52,412 nucleotides of DNA from Cyclaneusma minus (Eukaryota; Ascomycota; Leotiomycetes; Marthamycetales; Marthamycetaceae): positions 1 to 52,412 of the forward strand of contig JAKZHN010000069.1 of the NCBI GenBank assembly GCA_037179335.1, written 5' to 3'. Positions 36,938 to 48,630 of this stretch are shown here, in pieces. The notes under the pieces are model-generated. The model searched no databases. It was not told the DNA's origin and saw nothing but the letters and a program-made list of their open reading frames with translations. Positions within the stretch are counted from its first letter, which is position 1, and every line of letters starts with the position of its first letter. The position numbers were made by a program, and so were the translations under genes.

Positions 36938-37554
36938 TCAATCTATCGAGACCGGAACGCTAGCGAAAATAGGATGGCGTATGAGGGTGCAGATCCTGGC
37001 CCGTTCCAGAGTGTTTGCGCTGCTACTACCAGTGATAGATGTAGGTTCTCCCAGGCGCTTCATCGCTCCCGGGAGCCGCGTACCAGCTCCATTCGTACCT
37101 GCAAATGTTTCATAACCAATATGCTGCAGCCAGTCTGCAATTGGTCGAGCTCTGTCATTGGAGACGCCTGGGCGGCCAGTGGGATTATGGAGGTGCGCTT
37201 CACGGGAGTTATAGGACATCCTCAAGACGGTGCTCTCTCGGTGCCAATCTTTGATATTGCCGTTGGCCATTTGCGGGCCAGCAGGGGCTTTACCTGGCGG
37301 TCCGAACAGAATTACTAATAGAGAAGACGAGAAGCGAGAGGTGACGAATTTCTTAGACACTTCTTCATTCTTGGCCTCTAAGGCTGTAACCCGAAGAAGC
37401 TGTGGAAGATGGTGAAATTGTGGAAGATATTCGATTTGAAGTCGTACATGGAGCGCTTGAATTCTGAAAGCAGTTGAAGCGAACGCGCAAGTTCGGATCT
37501 TGGAACAGTTGATGATGTCTATAGAAAGAAGACGAGAGAGGAGAGAGAGCGCAT
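36938..37554 (-). pseudogene. Unrecognised open frame without a clear start
   Basis: The minus-strand frame is open for about 205 codons with protein-like composition, including LRVTALEAKNEEVSKKF and SSSLLVILFGPPGKAPAGPQ, but has no early ATG and is preceded by TAG. It may be the 3' exon of an interrupted gene or a relic beside the retrotransposon. I recognise no domain. Confidence 0.3.
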
Positions 37555-38667
37555 GCTAATGCCGACCGGGATACTGCTCTATTTCCTTACTAATCCTCAC
37601 AGGATATGACATTGGGACTAAGAAGCCTGTGTATGGCTTAGAAATTACTGGTGATACCGGATATTTTGAGTGTCCTAGGTAATTCTGGATATTCCGAATG
37701 ATTCTTGGTATTCCAAGTAATAAGTATCCGAGAATACTCCAAGTCATCGGGAATATGCGAAGTGCCTAGAATTAGTCCAAGATATCAGGCCTAGCTTATT
37801 CCGGATTTCAAAACTCCAGTCGGTATTCAGCTCACCCCTTTATATACATGTAGCTACGCTCGTCGCTCGACCGCTTGGCGTTTCCCCTTGACATTTCTGC
37901 TCAGGGGGAGTGCAAGTCGGCAGTGGCATGGCCGAGGCCAACGAGGAGACTGTGCCAGTCACCACGGTGAAGGGCCATTGTGTTGAGTTGATAGCTGATA
38001 GGTGTGAAGGCCACAAGGTGGTTGTGAATTTGTGGAGGATAGTGAGCTTCTGTTCGAGTTATGAGGCTTGGAGATCGACGCGTGTTTGCAAGAGAGATGC
38101 TCGGTTTAGGTATCCTCGAATTCCGCGTAAGCTAATACGAGGTCCAGTGTTGGAAGTGCGAGACGCGTCGATTTGGAAGTGGGAAGTTGCTTGAGTGGTG
38201 TTGCGGCTGCTGGCTGGGTTGGGTTTCTGGGGATGTCTATGCAGCAGCAAAGGCAGAAGTTAAGACAAAAGCTAAAAGAAAATGAAGCAGTTGAGCAGAA
38301 GCCAATCACCAGTAGATGGAACAAAACCCACGAGATAGGACAAGAAACAGAGGATGAAACAACAATTGCGGGGTAGAACTAGAGCCAAATGATAAAGCAA
38401 AAGCCAAGGGTTGAATGAAAAGCCAAGGAATAGAGCCAAACCAGGGGCCAAGAGCAAAATTAAGGGGATCAAGCAGATGGAAGTGAACAAACACAATGCA
38501 TCATGTCCCAAAACTTGGTTATACGCGACCTTTATTAACCGCCTCCTACTACGACTCGTATCTTACATCTCAGGCCTCGAAGCACACGAGTCTTCAAAAC
38601 CACCATCCCCGTTCCTCCCCCACCACCCCATTCTCCAACATCCAACCCCAACTTCGCTCATAACCAT
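37555..38667. other. Intergenic with degenerate 19-bp repeats
   Basis: It contains the degenerate array at about 37,640-37,790. A 94-codon plus-strand open frame (37,910-38,194) has no recognisable motif. The A-rich stretch 38,250-38,480 is of low complexity. Confidence 0.4.
37640..37790. repeat. Degenerate 18-24 bp tandem array of the 19-bp family
   Basis: Words such as GGATATTCCGAATGATTC, GGTATTCCAAGTAATAAG and AATACTCCAAGTCATCGGG follow each other at about 19-20 bp with one 24-bp step. They match the AATATTCCNAGTAATTGG consensus of the arrays at 8.56 and 10.38 kb. CGGTATTCAG at about 37,821 resembles the MITE terminus. Confidence 0.65.
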
Positions 38668-41191
38668 CTACAGCAACTCAACATCTCCCCACGCCTTGGC
38701 AAAAAGTCCCAGCGCTCTGAACGGGAACACGAACTTGTAGTTCGGATACGAAATCATACAACTCTTGTTGAAGACACCCTCGATCGCCTCCTGTAGCCAC
38801 TCGCCGTTAGGCTGCTGTCTTGACATGATCAATTTGAGCCCCTTCTCCAATGGGGCGCGATCTGGGTACTTGGCTTCCAGAAGGGCGATCAGAGCCCATG
38901 CTGTTTGGACGACTTGGGAACCATCGGGGTGCTCGATGTATTCGTTTTGTTCACATGACTTTGGAAGAGATGTTAGCAGGAGTTGTAAGCGGTGAGGTGG
39001 GACGTGGTAGGGTGTGATTGGGGGCTTAGAGGGAAGAAGGGTGAAGGATGGAGAATGATGCATGAAACTTCGGCTCGTGGATGGGAATGAGGATCAGGGG
39101 GCTCCTGCTAGGGAATGAAAAGGGGAAGTCTCATGAGACGGTCATAAGTTAGCGGATCAAGCTTACCTTATAGCTTTCTGACCAGCCGCCATCCTCCCTT
39201 TGCTTGCTTATGAGGAAGTCACACCCCTTTTGCACGTTTGCGCTGTTCTCATAAGTCTCTCCGATACTAGCCAAGCTCTCCAGCGCAAACATGGTAGCAT
39301 ATGTGAAGCAAATGCCCCAGCTGCCATACCAGCTGCCATCAGCTTTCTGATCACGCCTGATGTAGGCAATCGCTCGTTCCTTGAATGCCGCAATATCTTG
39401 AGAGCGGTAGTCAGGGAAGTATTTTGAGAAGAGCGAGAGGGCAGTCACAACAGCAGTTGTACATTCTGGGTAGTCGTATTCGATCATGATGCGGCCAAAG
39501 ACTTCAGCGGCGTTGAGCATTTCCATGTACTCACCGCCACGGGTGGGCTCGTAGGATGAACAAGCACCAGTGGCGTTCTGGTATGTAAGGAGCGTGTCGA
39601 TGGCATCGTAGATGCGTTGATCATCAAGAAGCTTGGGGTAGCCGGGGGTATTCTGCAGAATGAGAACTGCTTTGAGCGCTTCGGAAATGCAGTCACTGAC
39701 GGCATAGCCTTGGTCTCTGGTACTGAAGGCCCAACCACCTTTGCGCTGCTGTCGGTAGCACAACGCTTGGTCGTCTACATTCTCGCGGATCTGCTGATCA
39801 TCCAAGAACTCGAAGGCTTTCATAAGCATGGGCTTGAATTTGGGGCCCTGGGTCAGGCCAGCATCATGGACTGCTTGGATAAGGAACGAAGTATCCCAGC
39901 ATTGGACACCGTTCGTGCCGTTCATCAGCATACCTTCGGACTTGACCCAAAGGAAATCTTCAAGACGTTCCTTGAGACGCTTGACCTGGTAAGAGTCTGG
40001 GCCTTCACGGATGTAGCAGGAGATGAGGTTCATGGGACTATTGACGGGGCCGAGACAAGCATATTCGGTGTTCTTGTTTTCCATCGTGATGAGCTTGAAC
40101 ACCCAATCCTCAGCCCTCTTAGCAATGAAGTTGGTCCGTAAGTACGGGTTGTAGACATTGACAAGAGCCCAATTAATGGAATTCAGAAGCCATGACTTGG
40201 GATGGTAATTGTCACGGGGAGAAATAGTGTTGCGATGGGCAGCGAAGTTTGTCGAGTCCATTGGCTTGACAAACAATTCCTTTCGCAGCTGCATAGTCAA
40301 AGGAGTTGGGCCGTATGACCACTTCTTCGACCAGATGTATCCCATAGGCAGGAAGACCTGACGCATGTGAATCCACCATCTCCATGGTGCAACTGGTACC
40401 CAATCAGGGACCAACCACAACTCAGGAGGTACTGGATTGACGATATCCCACTCGGTGACACCCAGCACGCTTAGCCAGAACTTTGCCCAGTGCGGTCCGT
40501 TTCCGGCGCCACCAAATTTGTGCAGGGTTCCTCTGGCTTTGACCATGCGAGGGTCTTCCTCACTGACGCCGAGCAGTCGCAAGGTGGTGTAGTTCATAGC
40601 CGTGCCGAACACAGTGGACTCGCCCTCAATGTGCAGACCCCAGCCTCCATCTTCAGGATGCTGGCGCGCAAAGAGATAGTTTTTGATCTCAGTTGCATGT
40701 GCATCTGGAATAGGGGTCTCGGTCACAGTCCACGTGATAACGAGGCCGGGCAACAAGAACATGGGTCCGCCGTACTCGCAGGCCCAGTTTCCTGGTGGTA
40801 GCTGCAGGTGCTGGAAGAACTCGAGGCCATTCTTCACGGCATCCAGAGGCGTCTTGGCTGGAGGAAGGTCCGGTAGTTCCTGGGACTGGTGTCAATAAGG
40901 TACCGGCGACAAGACTTAATCTGCACGTACGAGGTCCCGTCCAAGGAAGTACTTGTCAGCCTTGGTCTGAGGCCATTTTTCGACAGCTGCATCGTCTTCC
41001 AGGTAATGCCAGGTCTGTCGGCCCCCTTCATCCAGCATTCGCCATCGGGAGTAGTCGGTTCGACCTTCGAGTTTGGGCTTTTTCACAACATGCTTGTCCT
41101 CGGACTCGGCCTCCATGGGTCTCTTCTCGGCGGAAGTGGTGTGACCATTGCTGGGCGAGTCCAGCTTGGCCTGATTCCGCGTCCGAGCCAT
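38668..41191 (-). CDS. Oxidosqualene cyclase (lanosterol synthase family)
   Basis: The enzyme cyclises (3S)-2,3-oxidosqualene to a tetracyclic triterpene at the ER membrane. Exons are 41191-40931, 40879-39167 and 38958-38668, giving 754 residues, close to fungal Erg7. Terpene-cyclase QW repeats are visible: QHPEDGGW, QRKGGW, QKADGSWYGSW, QREDGGW and QQPNGEW. The substrate-protonating Asp is at about residue 483, but its motif reads DCISE, not the canonical DCTAE. The rest (MENKNTEYACLGPVN, CSSYEPTRGGEYMEML, FNKSCMISYPNYKF) is strongly conserved. The N-terminus is a charged, probably disordered extension with KRPMEAESEDKHVVKKPK. Either this is the sterol gene ERG7 or a paralogue making another triterpene such as a protostane. 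The motif change and the accessory surroundings make a paralogue plausible, unproven. It diverges from SPO11. Confidence 0.9.
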
Positions 41192-41744
41192 TGTGCTTTC
41201 AGGAATAGAGGAATTGAATTCGAAATCGTGAGCCAGGAAGCTCGTTAGCCAACTTTTGGAGAGTAGTAGGAAGTGTCAGACCACAGGATGCGAAATCTGG
41301 GTGAGCTGTTAGCTGGGCACTTTTGATGGTCGGGGACTGTTAGTTGAGCTGCCGACGACCGTGCACCTGCCAAAATTGTACTAGTGTCAGGTACAATCGA
41401 GCTCGGTCCAATGCACGGACCATCAAGCTATCTTTGTCTTCGAGCTCCAACCTCAACTTTCCCGAGACTCTTCTCTCAAACCTCTCAAGGCCATCCTCAC
41501 TTTCATTTCTCGCCTCGCCTGCTTTGAACGTACCGAGCTTTCTGTAACCATATTTGCGCATTCCAGGACTATGAAGACACCAAAAAAGTCATCATACCTT
41601 CCATTCTGGAGCCTCCACTCTGCCCTGCATCGTGAATCCGTCACCGGCCGCCCCGAGGTTTCAATGGCTATGCGCTCACCTTGATTCGGTCCACGATCGA
41701 CCCAACATTCATAGAACGAATAGGTTGTCGTTTCAACAACGGCA
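41192..41744. promoter_or_regulatory. Divergent promoter, cyclase / SPO11
   Basis: 553 bp separate the two start codons. No motif stands out. A minus-strand 143-codon open frame overlaps the SPO11 first exon and is a shadow. Confidence 0.5.
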
Positions 41745-43261
41745 ATGGACATCCAGAGCCCATATCTCCGCTCCTTCTCGGCCGAACCATTTGCCCTCTT
41801 GCAGACCGCCATCACCATCACGAAGATCAAGGACATCTTCGAAAGTATGCTGAATGCTCTGATTCTGGGGGAAGAACTTACCATTGCCCTGAAATGCCGA
41901 GGGCCAGCGGCTGATCAGTACCTTGATGATGACTATGGTACCATAATGAACAGTCCCGACGGACGAGTTCGAGCCATCACTTTTCCCGGCCGGAATGAAA
42001 AGGAAGCCCGGACATTCGGTAAGTCTCGATAGAAGCTATCTTGTGTCGGGATCAAGTATTCATCCAGACGCAGCTATTCTCGCAAAGATCCTTGAAGTGT
42101 CCTTGGAGGCTTTGATGAGTGGAAATATCGTGACGAAAAGGTTGTATCCGTTCTTTCTTGCATCTTCAGTCTATTTCCCTCGCTCCCACTTTTCCCCTGA
42201 CATGACTCCGGCATTTCGACTTGCTGATCTGTCACAAGGGACATATACTATCAGGACCCAGAGCTGTTCAAAAAACAAGCTGTTGTGGACCGATGCGTGG
42301 ATGACCTGGCCCAGAGTCTTGACGTGGGCCGCAACGCTTTGAACATTGTACTCCTCCCGATCCGTGGCCCCTTTCCTTTCTGACACTCTCCCAGGTCGCT
42401 GCAGCACGAGGACTCGTTGCTGGTAGTCTTCGGATCCACCGCCAGGATGGGACCACCCTGACCTTTGCCACTGAAGACAAGGTTGGACATGTGTCACTTA
42501 CTGTTCGGACCCGGCCATGCTGAACTTTTGCAGGGCGTTCTCATTCCGAGCATTCGACATGACGATGTAGTGGATTTCAGTGCCATTCGCTGGATCCTTG
42601 TGATTGAGAAAGAGGTACCGACCATACGAAGCGATGTCTCTGCCTTCTCCATACTTACCAGCTGCAGGCAATCTTTCGGACCCTCACCGTACTCGAGTAC
42701 TGGAGTTGCTCACTCGCAGGCCAAGGTCTGCTAGTAACAGTATGAAAGCCGGCCTTCTCACCAGAGACGCAAAGCTGACTCGAAGAACAGGGCAAAGGCT
42801 ACCCCGACATCCAAACCCGCGCCTTTCTCCGCTTCCTCTCCCACCAGCCCAACTGTCCTCCAATATTCGCTCTCGTAGACTTCGACCCCGACGGTCTCGC
42901 GATCCTGTCCACATACAAGTACGGTTCACGTGCACTTGCTCACGAGAACCGCGATCTCGCCCTCCCCAGTTTGCGATGGCTTGGTCCGAGGAGCTCTGAC
43001 CTGACCACGTGTCTTGCTGCGAAAGATCATTCTGCCCGGCTGAGCTTGAGCAGTCGTGATCGGCGAATGATCACACTTCTGTTGAGGCAATCACGCGTCT
43101 TTGATGCGAGGGTGGAGCCGGCGTGGAGAAAGGAGTTGCAGGTCATGGCGATGCTGAATCTGAAGGGCGAGATTGAGGTGCTGGGAAGTGGAGCTGAGTT
43201 GGTGGGGTGGCTGGATGGGATGCTTTGTCGGGAACTGGACAAGATTTTTGGTAGGGCTTGA
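41745..43261 (+). CDS. SPO11: Spo11/Rec12 meiotic DNA double-strand-break protein
   Basis: A topoisomerase VI subunit A homologue that makes the breaks starting meiotic recombination, forming a 5' phosphotyrosyl link. Exons are 41745-42018, 42074-42140, 42239-42347, 42395-42481, 42534-42614, 42668-42739 and 42791-43261, all GT..AG, giving 386 residues. The catalytic Tyr region TKRDIYYQDPELF has Tyr117/118. Then come VVDRCVDDLAQSL, NIVAAARGLVAG and the Toprim part with Glu in WILVIEKE and the acidic ALVDFDPDG followed by STYKYGS. An in-frame TAG shortly upstream makes 41745 the first usable ATG. Exon 6 has a second in-frame acceptor 6 bp upstream. The frame is intact, so meiotic potential is retained as far as this gene tells. 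Confidence 0.92.
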
Positions 43262-43541
43262 GTTGCTTGTTTGTCTGGGAGTCTGCGGTGAGGTTGGTAA
43301 TGTTGAAAGTGGGGTATGTCAGTCAGAGTGAAGATGTCAGTTGTTGAAGTCGTCAGTCTGCTGCTGAGACGGCCATGAGTGAAAATCAGAAGCTCCAAAT
43401 TGCTTCCGTTTGAACAAGCATGAGTCTTGTCAGCCTGCGTATGAGAGCAGCAACATTTCCTGTTCAAGTGACTGAATTGTTTGCTTGGTAGTTTATATAA
43501 AGACAGCCATCTTCACATCATTCAGATTCAGATCGTGTATG

Positions 43542-43597
43542 TTCACATTGCGCAGCTTCACATTGTGCAGCTTCACATTGTGCAGCTTCACATGTTG
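43542..43597. repeat. 15-bp tandem repeat, three units plus part
   Basis: TTCACATTGTGCAGC is repeated at 43,542, 43,557 and 43,572 with one difference, followed by a partial unit. Confidence 0.9.
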
Positions 43598-43639
43598 TAA
43601 TTCCCAAACGCTAGTAGAAACTTAACATATAAAAAAGAC

Positions 43640-44075
43640 TTCTGTCTTGTTGGCTCACTGGTTCGCAGCGTTCTGCTCTGCTCTCAGCCTCATCTCTCAC
43701 TTAACAAAAATCCCACAGGTCACCTGTTTGTTTCGGCTAACTGGCATAGAATTACAAAACACAACCACTACACAGATTGGTTTAGCGAGACAGCAACGAC
43801 CGCACGTCCGGAGATTCCACAACCGCAAACCTAAACACCTACTTCACCTCCCCACTTGGATTCTTTCACCAAGTTGCACACCGAATGGTGCGCCTCGGAT
43901 TACAGTATTCCATGAGAAGAAGTTGGCGGTTAAGAAAGAGATGAGAAGACCATTGAAATCATCAAGGAGAGAGATTACACATCAAGTAAGTACAAGAATT
44001 TCCTAGAAAGTGAGAGATGAGAAGAGAGGAGGGTAGAAAGCAGAGAACTAAAGAGATAAAACCAACCAACTTTTT
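43640..44075 (+). mobile_element. tRNA-like SINE, copy 1
   Basis: An A-box-like TGGCTCACTGG (43,651-43,661) begins a unit whose body and tail match copy 2: GGCTAAC, AGAATTACAA, then AAGTAAGTA, TTTCCTA, GTGAGAGATGAGAAGAGAG and GAAAGCAGAGAAC. The B box is decayed. It has no coding frame. Confidence 0.65.
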
Positions 44076-44164
44076 TGGCAATTCTTTTAACGTTGTATTT
44101 TGGGATGTAAGGAGGTAGTGGTATGTAAGTTGAAGTCACCAAAGCTGAATATCAATCAAAAACG

Positions 44165-44565
44165 GCCTCCGGTCTCATGGCTCAATGGTCACTGCCTTGT
44201 GCTCTCAACTCTGAACGCCAATCTATCTCTCTCTCACTCAACGTCTTGAGGTCTCGAGGTCGTGAGTTCGAATCCAGCTAACATCTATTCCAGAATTACA
44301 ACACAGAATTACACTCAATTGTTGAACGAGACTTACGACCAATTTGGAGAGCTCTTGCTTCATGGACAATTCACAGTGGTTACTGGAAAGAGTGATATGG
44401 AGAAAGAGGTAACGAGAAGACACCCGGAGATCAAGAAGAGAACAGACAAATGTCAGACCAAGTAAGTAACAAGTGTTTCCTACGAAGTGGGAGATGAAAA
44501 GAGAGCAGAGCAGAAAGCAAAGAACCAAAAGAGATCAAGCCACATATTTTTTGACCTTTTTTGGT
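44165..44565 (+). mobile_element. tRNA-like SINE, copy 2
   Basis: RNA polymerase III-type boxes are present: A box TGGCTCAATGGTC (44,178-44,190) and B box GTTCGAATCC (44,266-44,275). The 7-bp acceptor stem and T stem do not pair, so it is not a working tRNA. The downstream body matches copy 1 over about 300 bp, ending in a short T run. Two related units about 100 bp apart suggest a dispersed family. Confidence 0.7.
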
Positions 44566-44766
44566 CCTTTGATATGATTTTGATTTCCTCCTACCAAGCC
44601 CTTACACTGAATCATACCGCTGTGTCTGAGGACCCGTGACTTCAGGGGAAATGACTTGCTCACCAACGAATCCTCGCCGAAATGCAATTCTGCACTCTGC
44701 TCCCCTCTCACTGCCCTTTTTTTAAGAATTTCAATGTCCTGAGTTTGCTCCAGCTAACATGTCCTC

Positions 44767-45267
44767 CAGATTCACAAAAGCACAAAGACCGCCAAGCTGA
44801 CGATGCGGATGACCTGTTCGGTGAAAGTACTGAGTACGAAGCTGCTGGACATAAAGCAGCCGAGCCGGAAGAGGAACTGCGTGGAGAGATGCTCGACGCC
44901 AAGGCCACGTTCCTCGACCATGAAGAATCCACCACGCTTCGACTCAAAGAGCTACGGCGAGATCAAGTCTACTTGGAGCAAGGACATTTTTCTGCGCAGT
45001 CTTGAGGTCGACTTACTACACTCCTGCAAGAACCTGATTGAGCTTCTTGATAACCAAGTCCTGATTGAGGAAGTTCAAGAGCATCCTCAGTGTCATGGAG
45101 AGGATAGGTGCAGACTTGGCCAATACGGAGAAGACGGCGGAAGAAGCGGCGAGATATACTATGGGATCGGAGAGCTTCAGCGATTTTGTGTCTCAAGAGC
45201 ATCTGCTCTCGGAAGCCGAGGGCCCATTCTACCAGCAATTCTTCGAGACTGGTCTTGGCCTGTGTAA
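44767..45267 (+). pseudogene. Frameshifted coding relic, family unknown
   Basis: Protein-like sequence passes through all three plus frames in turn: first ADDADDLFGESTEYEAAGHKAAEPEEEL and TTLRLKELRRDQVYLEQ (to about 44,985), then FLRSLEVDLLHSCKNLIELLDNQ (to about 45,070), then ILSVMERIGADLANTEKTAEEAARY and QQFFETGLGLCKS (to 45,267). Each part is acidic to mixed helical and ends in stops when read on. Two frameshifts, or unrecognised introns, are needed. No domain recognised. Confidence 0.45.
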
Positions 45268-45830
45268 ATCAGGTGCTTTTAACTTCGAGATGATTATCAT
45301 GATTGTGATTTGCAAAGATGTGATGATGATATGTCAAAGCTTCCAGTTTCACAAATTCAGATGGAGACGTAAACGGTGATGATAAACGTTGCCAGCCACT
45401 AAGCCATGAGAAACTCTCATAGCACACACAGTTCGATCCTACTGTCCTGCAAGTGGACTGCCTTCTTGCAGCCTAGAGACATATCTTACCAACGACAGGC
45501 AAACCTGGCCCTTCCAAGGTCCCACTTACTAGGTAGGCAGCAGCAGCACTAATCCTGCGCATACCAGTTTCTGTTATTGAGTCCATCAACGAGCTAGGTC
45601 TTGGAAATGCCGGGTCCTTGTATAGGTAACAAAATCTCTAGCATGCCTGAGCGAATCAAGAACGATATCTGCTTCAAATCACGAACAAATAAGAAACCGA
45701 AATTTCAGGAAAATAGATGAACAACAAAAAATAGCAAGGGATACTTGTACAAGGTCAAATGAACCATCCGTTTCACTTTCCTTGGCTTTGTTCTTCGCGT
45801 TTGAATCCTCTCCAAGTACACAGAGGCGCA
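45268..45830. other. Intergenic, nothing recognised
   Basis: No long credible frame or RNA gene; a 68-codon minus-strand frame overlaps the last exon of the SnoaL-like gene in a different register. Confidence 0.4.
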
Positions 45831-46504
45831 TTACTGTGTAAAGATCGACAGATTTCCAATCAACGGCCCCTGCAGGCATTAGCATTCATCACCCATCATA
45901 TCACCACACAAATCAGCACGCAACATACCATATAAGCTAACGTCCTCTCCCTCACCCTCCACCCCTCACTCCCCCAAACCAACACATCCCGATACTGCCC
46001 CCACGCCTCCAACACCTCCCCCTCAAACCCCCCCATCCCAAAATGCGTCGCCCGAAAATACGTCACGCTCCTCGCCGCACATTCGCCAAACAGTTCAATC
46101 ACCTGCGTGCCATAAGCATGCTGCGTAGTAACAGGTTTCAAATCTGCCGCTAGCGCGGATTGGATTTTGCTGAGGGGTGTGAGGATGTTGAGAGGTGACG
46201 AGTAGTTTGCGACGGCGTCGGGCGTGAAGACACGGGAGAGCGAGGCGAAGTCTTTGCCGTCTATGCAGAGGGGGTAGAGGGCGAGCGTGTTGCGGATTTG
46301 TTCGAGCGCGGAGGGGTCCTGTGCCGGTTGAGCGGCGTGGGAGAAAAGGGGGGGTAGGGAGGAGAGGGAGGCGTTGGTGAGGTTGTCGGGTAGGTCTATG
46401 GACGAGGGACATTTTGGGGTGGCGGGAGGAGTCGAGGTTGATGCTTGGGTCGCGGTTAGCAGGGCGACAAGCAGAGCGATGGTGGGGCTGTGGAAGAAGT
46501 GCAT
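45831..46504 (-). CDS. Secreted SnoaL/NTF2-like protein
   Basis: Exons are 46504-45929 and 45869-45831, giving 204 residues. The first about 20 residues (MHFFHSPTIALLVALLTATQA) form a typical signal peptide. A SnoaL/NTF2-like cone fold follows: LEQIRNTLALYPLCIDGKDFASLSRVFTPDAVANY, ATHFGMGGFEGEVLEAWGQYRDVLVW, and RERTLAYMGPLIGNLSIF across the splice junction. SnoaL-like proteins include small cyclases, dehydratases and non-enzymatic binders. I see no diagnostic catalytic residues, and the role and substrate are unknown. The signal peptide suggests secretion or the vacuole/ER route. Confidence 0.8.
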
Positions 46505-47397
46505 TTTGTCTGGCCTTTCTGGCAACTTGGCTGGATCGTCATCATCACTGAATTGGAATGGAAGTCTGATACTTATGTTGTCGAATATGGATGGGTTCTT
46601 GTTCACCGGATGGTACCTTGGGGCTAAGTAGGCTAGCGCAACTCTCGTGGTAGACGATCCTACTCTACACACACCTGGTGCGAGCCGTCCATTCCGGTCA
46701 GTGCCCATTGGTGATCGGTTCCCTCGTAGCTTAAAGCAATGAATACTGGAGTCGGTGTTTGTCGGCCAAATCGAGATTCCATGTCGTCTATTGGAGGCCC
46801 TTTGGCACTTGTGTGATAGCGCAGCTATTTTTAGGTTAGCCTTCTTCGACCCTTGGCATATATTAGTCAGCTTAGCCGTCTATATTTTATATATTGGGTG
46901 AGTCTTCTGTCTCCAGTCTTCCTTTTGCCCGTTCTGGACTTTCTGTGTGCAACTCCTCGAGAACGTCACTTAGTGGACGGTTAACGACTCACAAAGGAAC
47001 CTTGACTGGTCCACGGTCAACAGCTTTGCTTCACGAAAGAAGACGTCAGTAGAGATGCAACTATAGAGTCCTGTGAATACTTGCGAGTCGTCCCTTTTTC
47101 CATAACGACTACCTACTCTTCGTTAGAGAATGTCTCTGATGCCAATACCAAGGCGCATATCTAGGAAACGAAGCACTGTTTTGCCAGCCAACGCCAGCCA
47201 ATGTTTTGAGCACCATCTCCCCTCAAACTCCATCGCTAGTAGCTACCTGCCCGGGCAATTCGATACAGCCGAAACCTTCCATGCCATGCTGGCCAAAACT
47301 CCGTTTGAAAAATGAAACGTTTTTTCCGTGCAGTGTACCACTTGCTTCGCAGTAGTGATCTTGGGAGACCGAATGTCGAGTTGCTCTCGCACTTTCT
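46505..47397. other. Intergenic, nothing recognised
   Basis: It spans the upstream region of the SnoaL-like gene and the 3' side of SGT1. A 61-codon open frame at 47,130-47,315 has no support. Confidence 0.4.
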
Positions 47398-48630
47398 TTA
47401 CCACTTCTTAGCCTCGACACCCTCAGGTGGATGCGTCTCCATCGACTTCTTGCCCACGTCTGTCCAGTCCGTGCTCAGTGTGGTACCGTTGCTCTCCTGG
47501 AACGACTTCACCATGGCGCGACGAGTATCGGGATCAGCGTCCTTGTACAGCTTCTTGAAGAAGTCATCTACACCATCCGCATCGTCTCCTCCGAGGGCAT
47601 TGCTGGCTTCCTTGTCCCAGTTGACTGGACCCTTGCGCGAAGAGGTTGGGTATGCGGGAGGCTTGTCCTCTTTGGGTGCAGTGTGTACGGCTGAAGCATT
47701 TCGCTGGGTGATAGCGGTCTGAGCTGCTTCGCTGTCTTCGGGTGCTTCGAGAACAGACCATTTGAAAACGGGCTGAGCCTTCCGTAGGGTGAGTTCGATC
47801 TTGTTCGGGGTGATGGTGTAGGATGAGCTGGAGGGGTCAATTGGGCCGAATAGGGTCTTGCTGAAATCGTAGCTGCTGTGTGCACTGGTAGGGAAGTTCA
47901 CATCGACCTGCTCGCGTTAGTGGTAGTTTAGAAGTCCTAGGCTGGTTTCACTCACCGTTTGGCTATCGATTTTGACGCTGGTCTTGTCCATGGGAACTCC
48001 TCTAGCGAAGATTGAGATGGTGACTTTCTCGTTTGACTGCATCCAGTCGTGGCGTATCTTCTCCTTCGGAGTCACGGCTGGTGAGGTTGCCTGTGTCGAG
48101 GTCGGTGTCACTGCCGGTGCTCCTTTGGGGTCCTTGGTTGTGCCGTTGCTGCTAGAAGTATCATCCTCATTTGTCTTGTCACTTAAAGCAGAAGGCTCCA
48201 CGCGTTTGTCCGGGAACTCCTTAATGCTAATCTGGCGGTGCGGTGAATCCTCTGGCAGCTTGTCGTAATCTGTTGCAACCTTGGCCTGCCACAGTCCTAG
48301 ACCGGGCAGCTTCTCATCAAGCTTCCTCCCCCAGATGAAGCACATTCTGGCATCCGCATATCTGCCCATGCCATGATACACAACACCTCGTCGGAACTGG
48401 GCCTTGGCTATGAGCTCACGGCGGGCGCGAGCCTGGGCAGCGTAAATGGCATCTTCAGCGTCTCGAAGTGCGAGGTCGTGCTTGCCGGCACGGTGGTAGG
48501 CAGTCGAACGTCCGATGAGGTAAATCGGGGAGGTCGGAGCGTACTGGAGGGCGCGATCGTATTGCGTGATAGCTTCATTGAAGTCTTTGGCATCGAGGGC
48601 CTTCTGGGCGAGGGCAGCTTGGGTTGCCAT
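47398..48630 (-). CDS. SGT1: SGT1 co-chaperone (TPR-CS-SGS)
   Basis: An Hsp90 co-chaperone that links Skp1/SCF ubiquitin ligase and kinetochore (CBF3) assembly. Exons are 48630-47956 and 47907-47398, with a 48-bp intron that keeps phase, giving 394 residues. Residues 1 to about 110 form three TPR helices pairs (ALDAKDFNEAITQYDRALQYAPTSPIYLIGRSTAYHRAGKHDLALRDAEDAI). A Ser/Thr-rich linker follows. The CS domain runs from about RHDWMQSNEKVTISIFARGV to IELTLRKAQPVFKWSVLE. The SGS segment is at the C-terminus (VNWDKEASNALGG, DDFFKKLYKDADPDTRRAMVKSFQESNGTTLSTDWTDVGKKSMETHPPEGVEAKKW). All parts are intact. It diverges from RIO1 across a 367-bp intergenic region. Confidence 0.94.

Noticed and set aside
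44165..44285. Functional tRNA gene
   Set aside because: A and B boxes are present, but the acceptor and T stems do not pair and the body continues as a repeat shared with 43,640-44,075.
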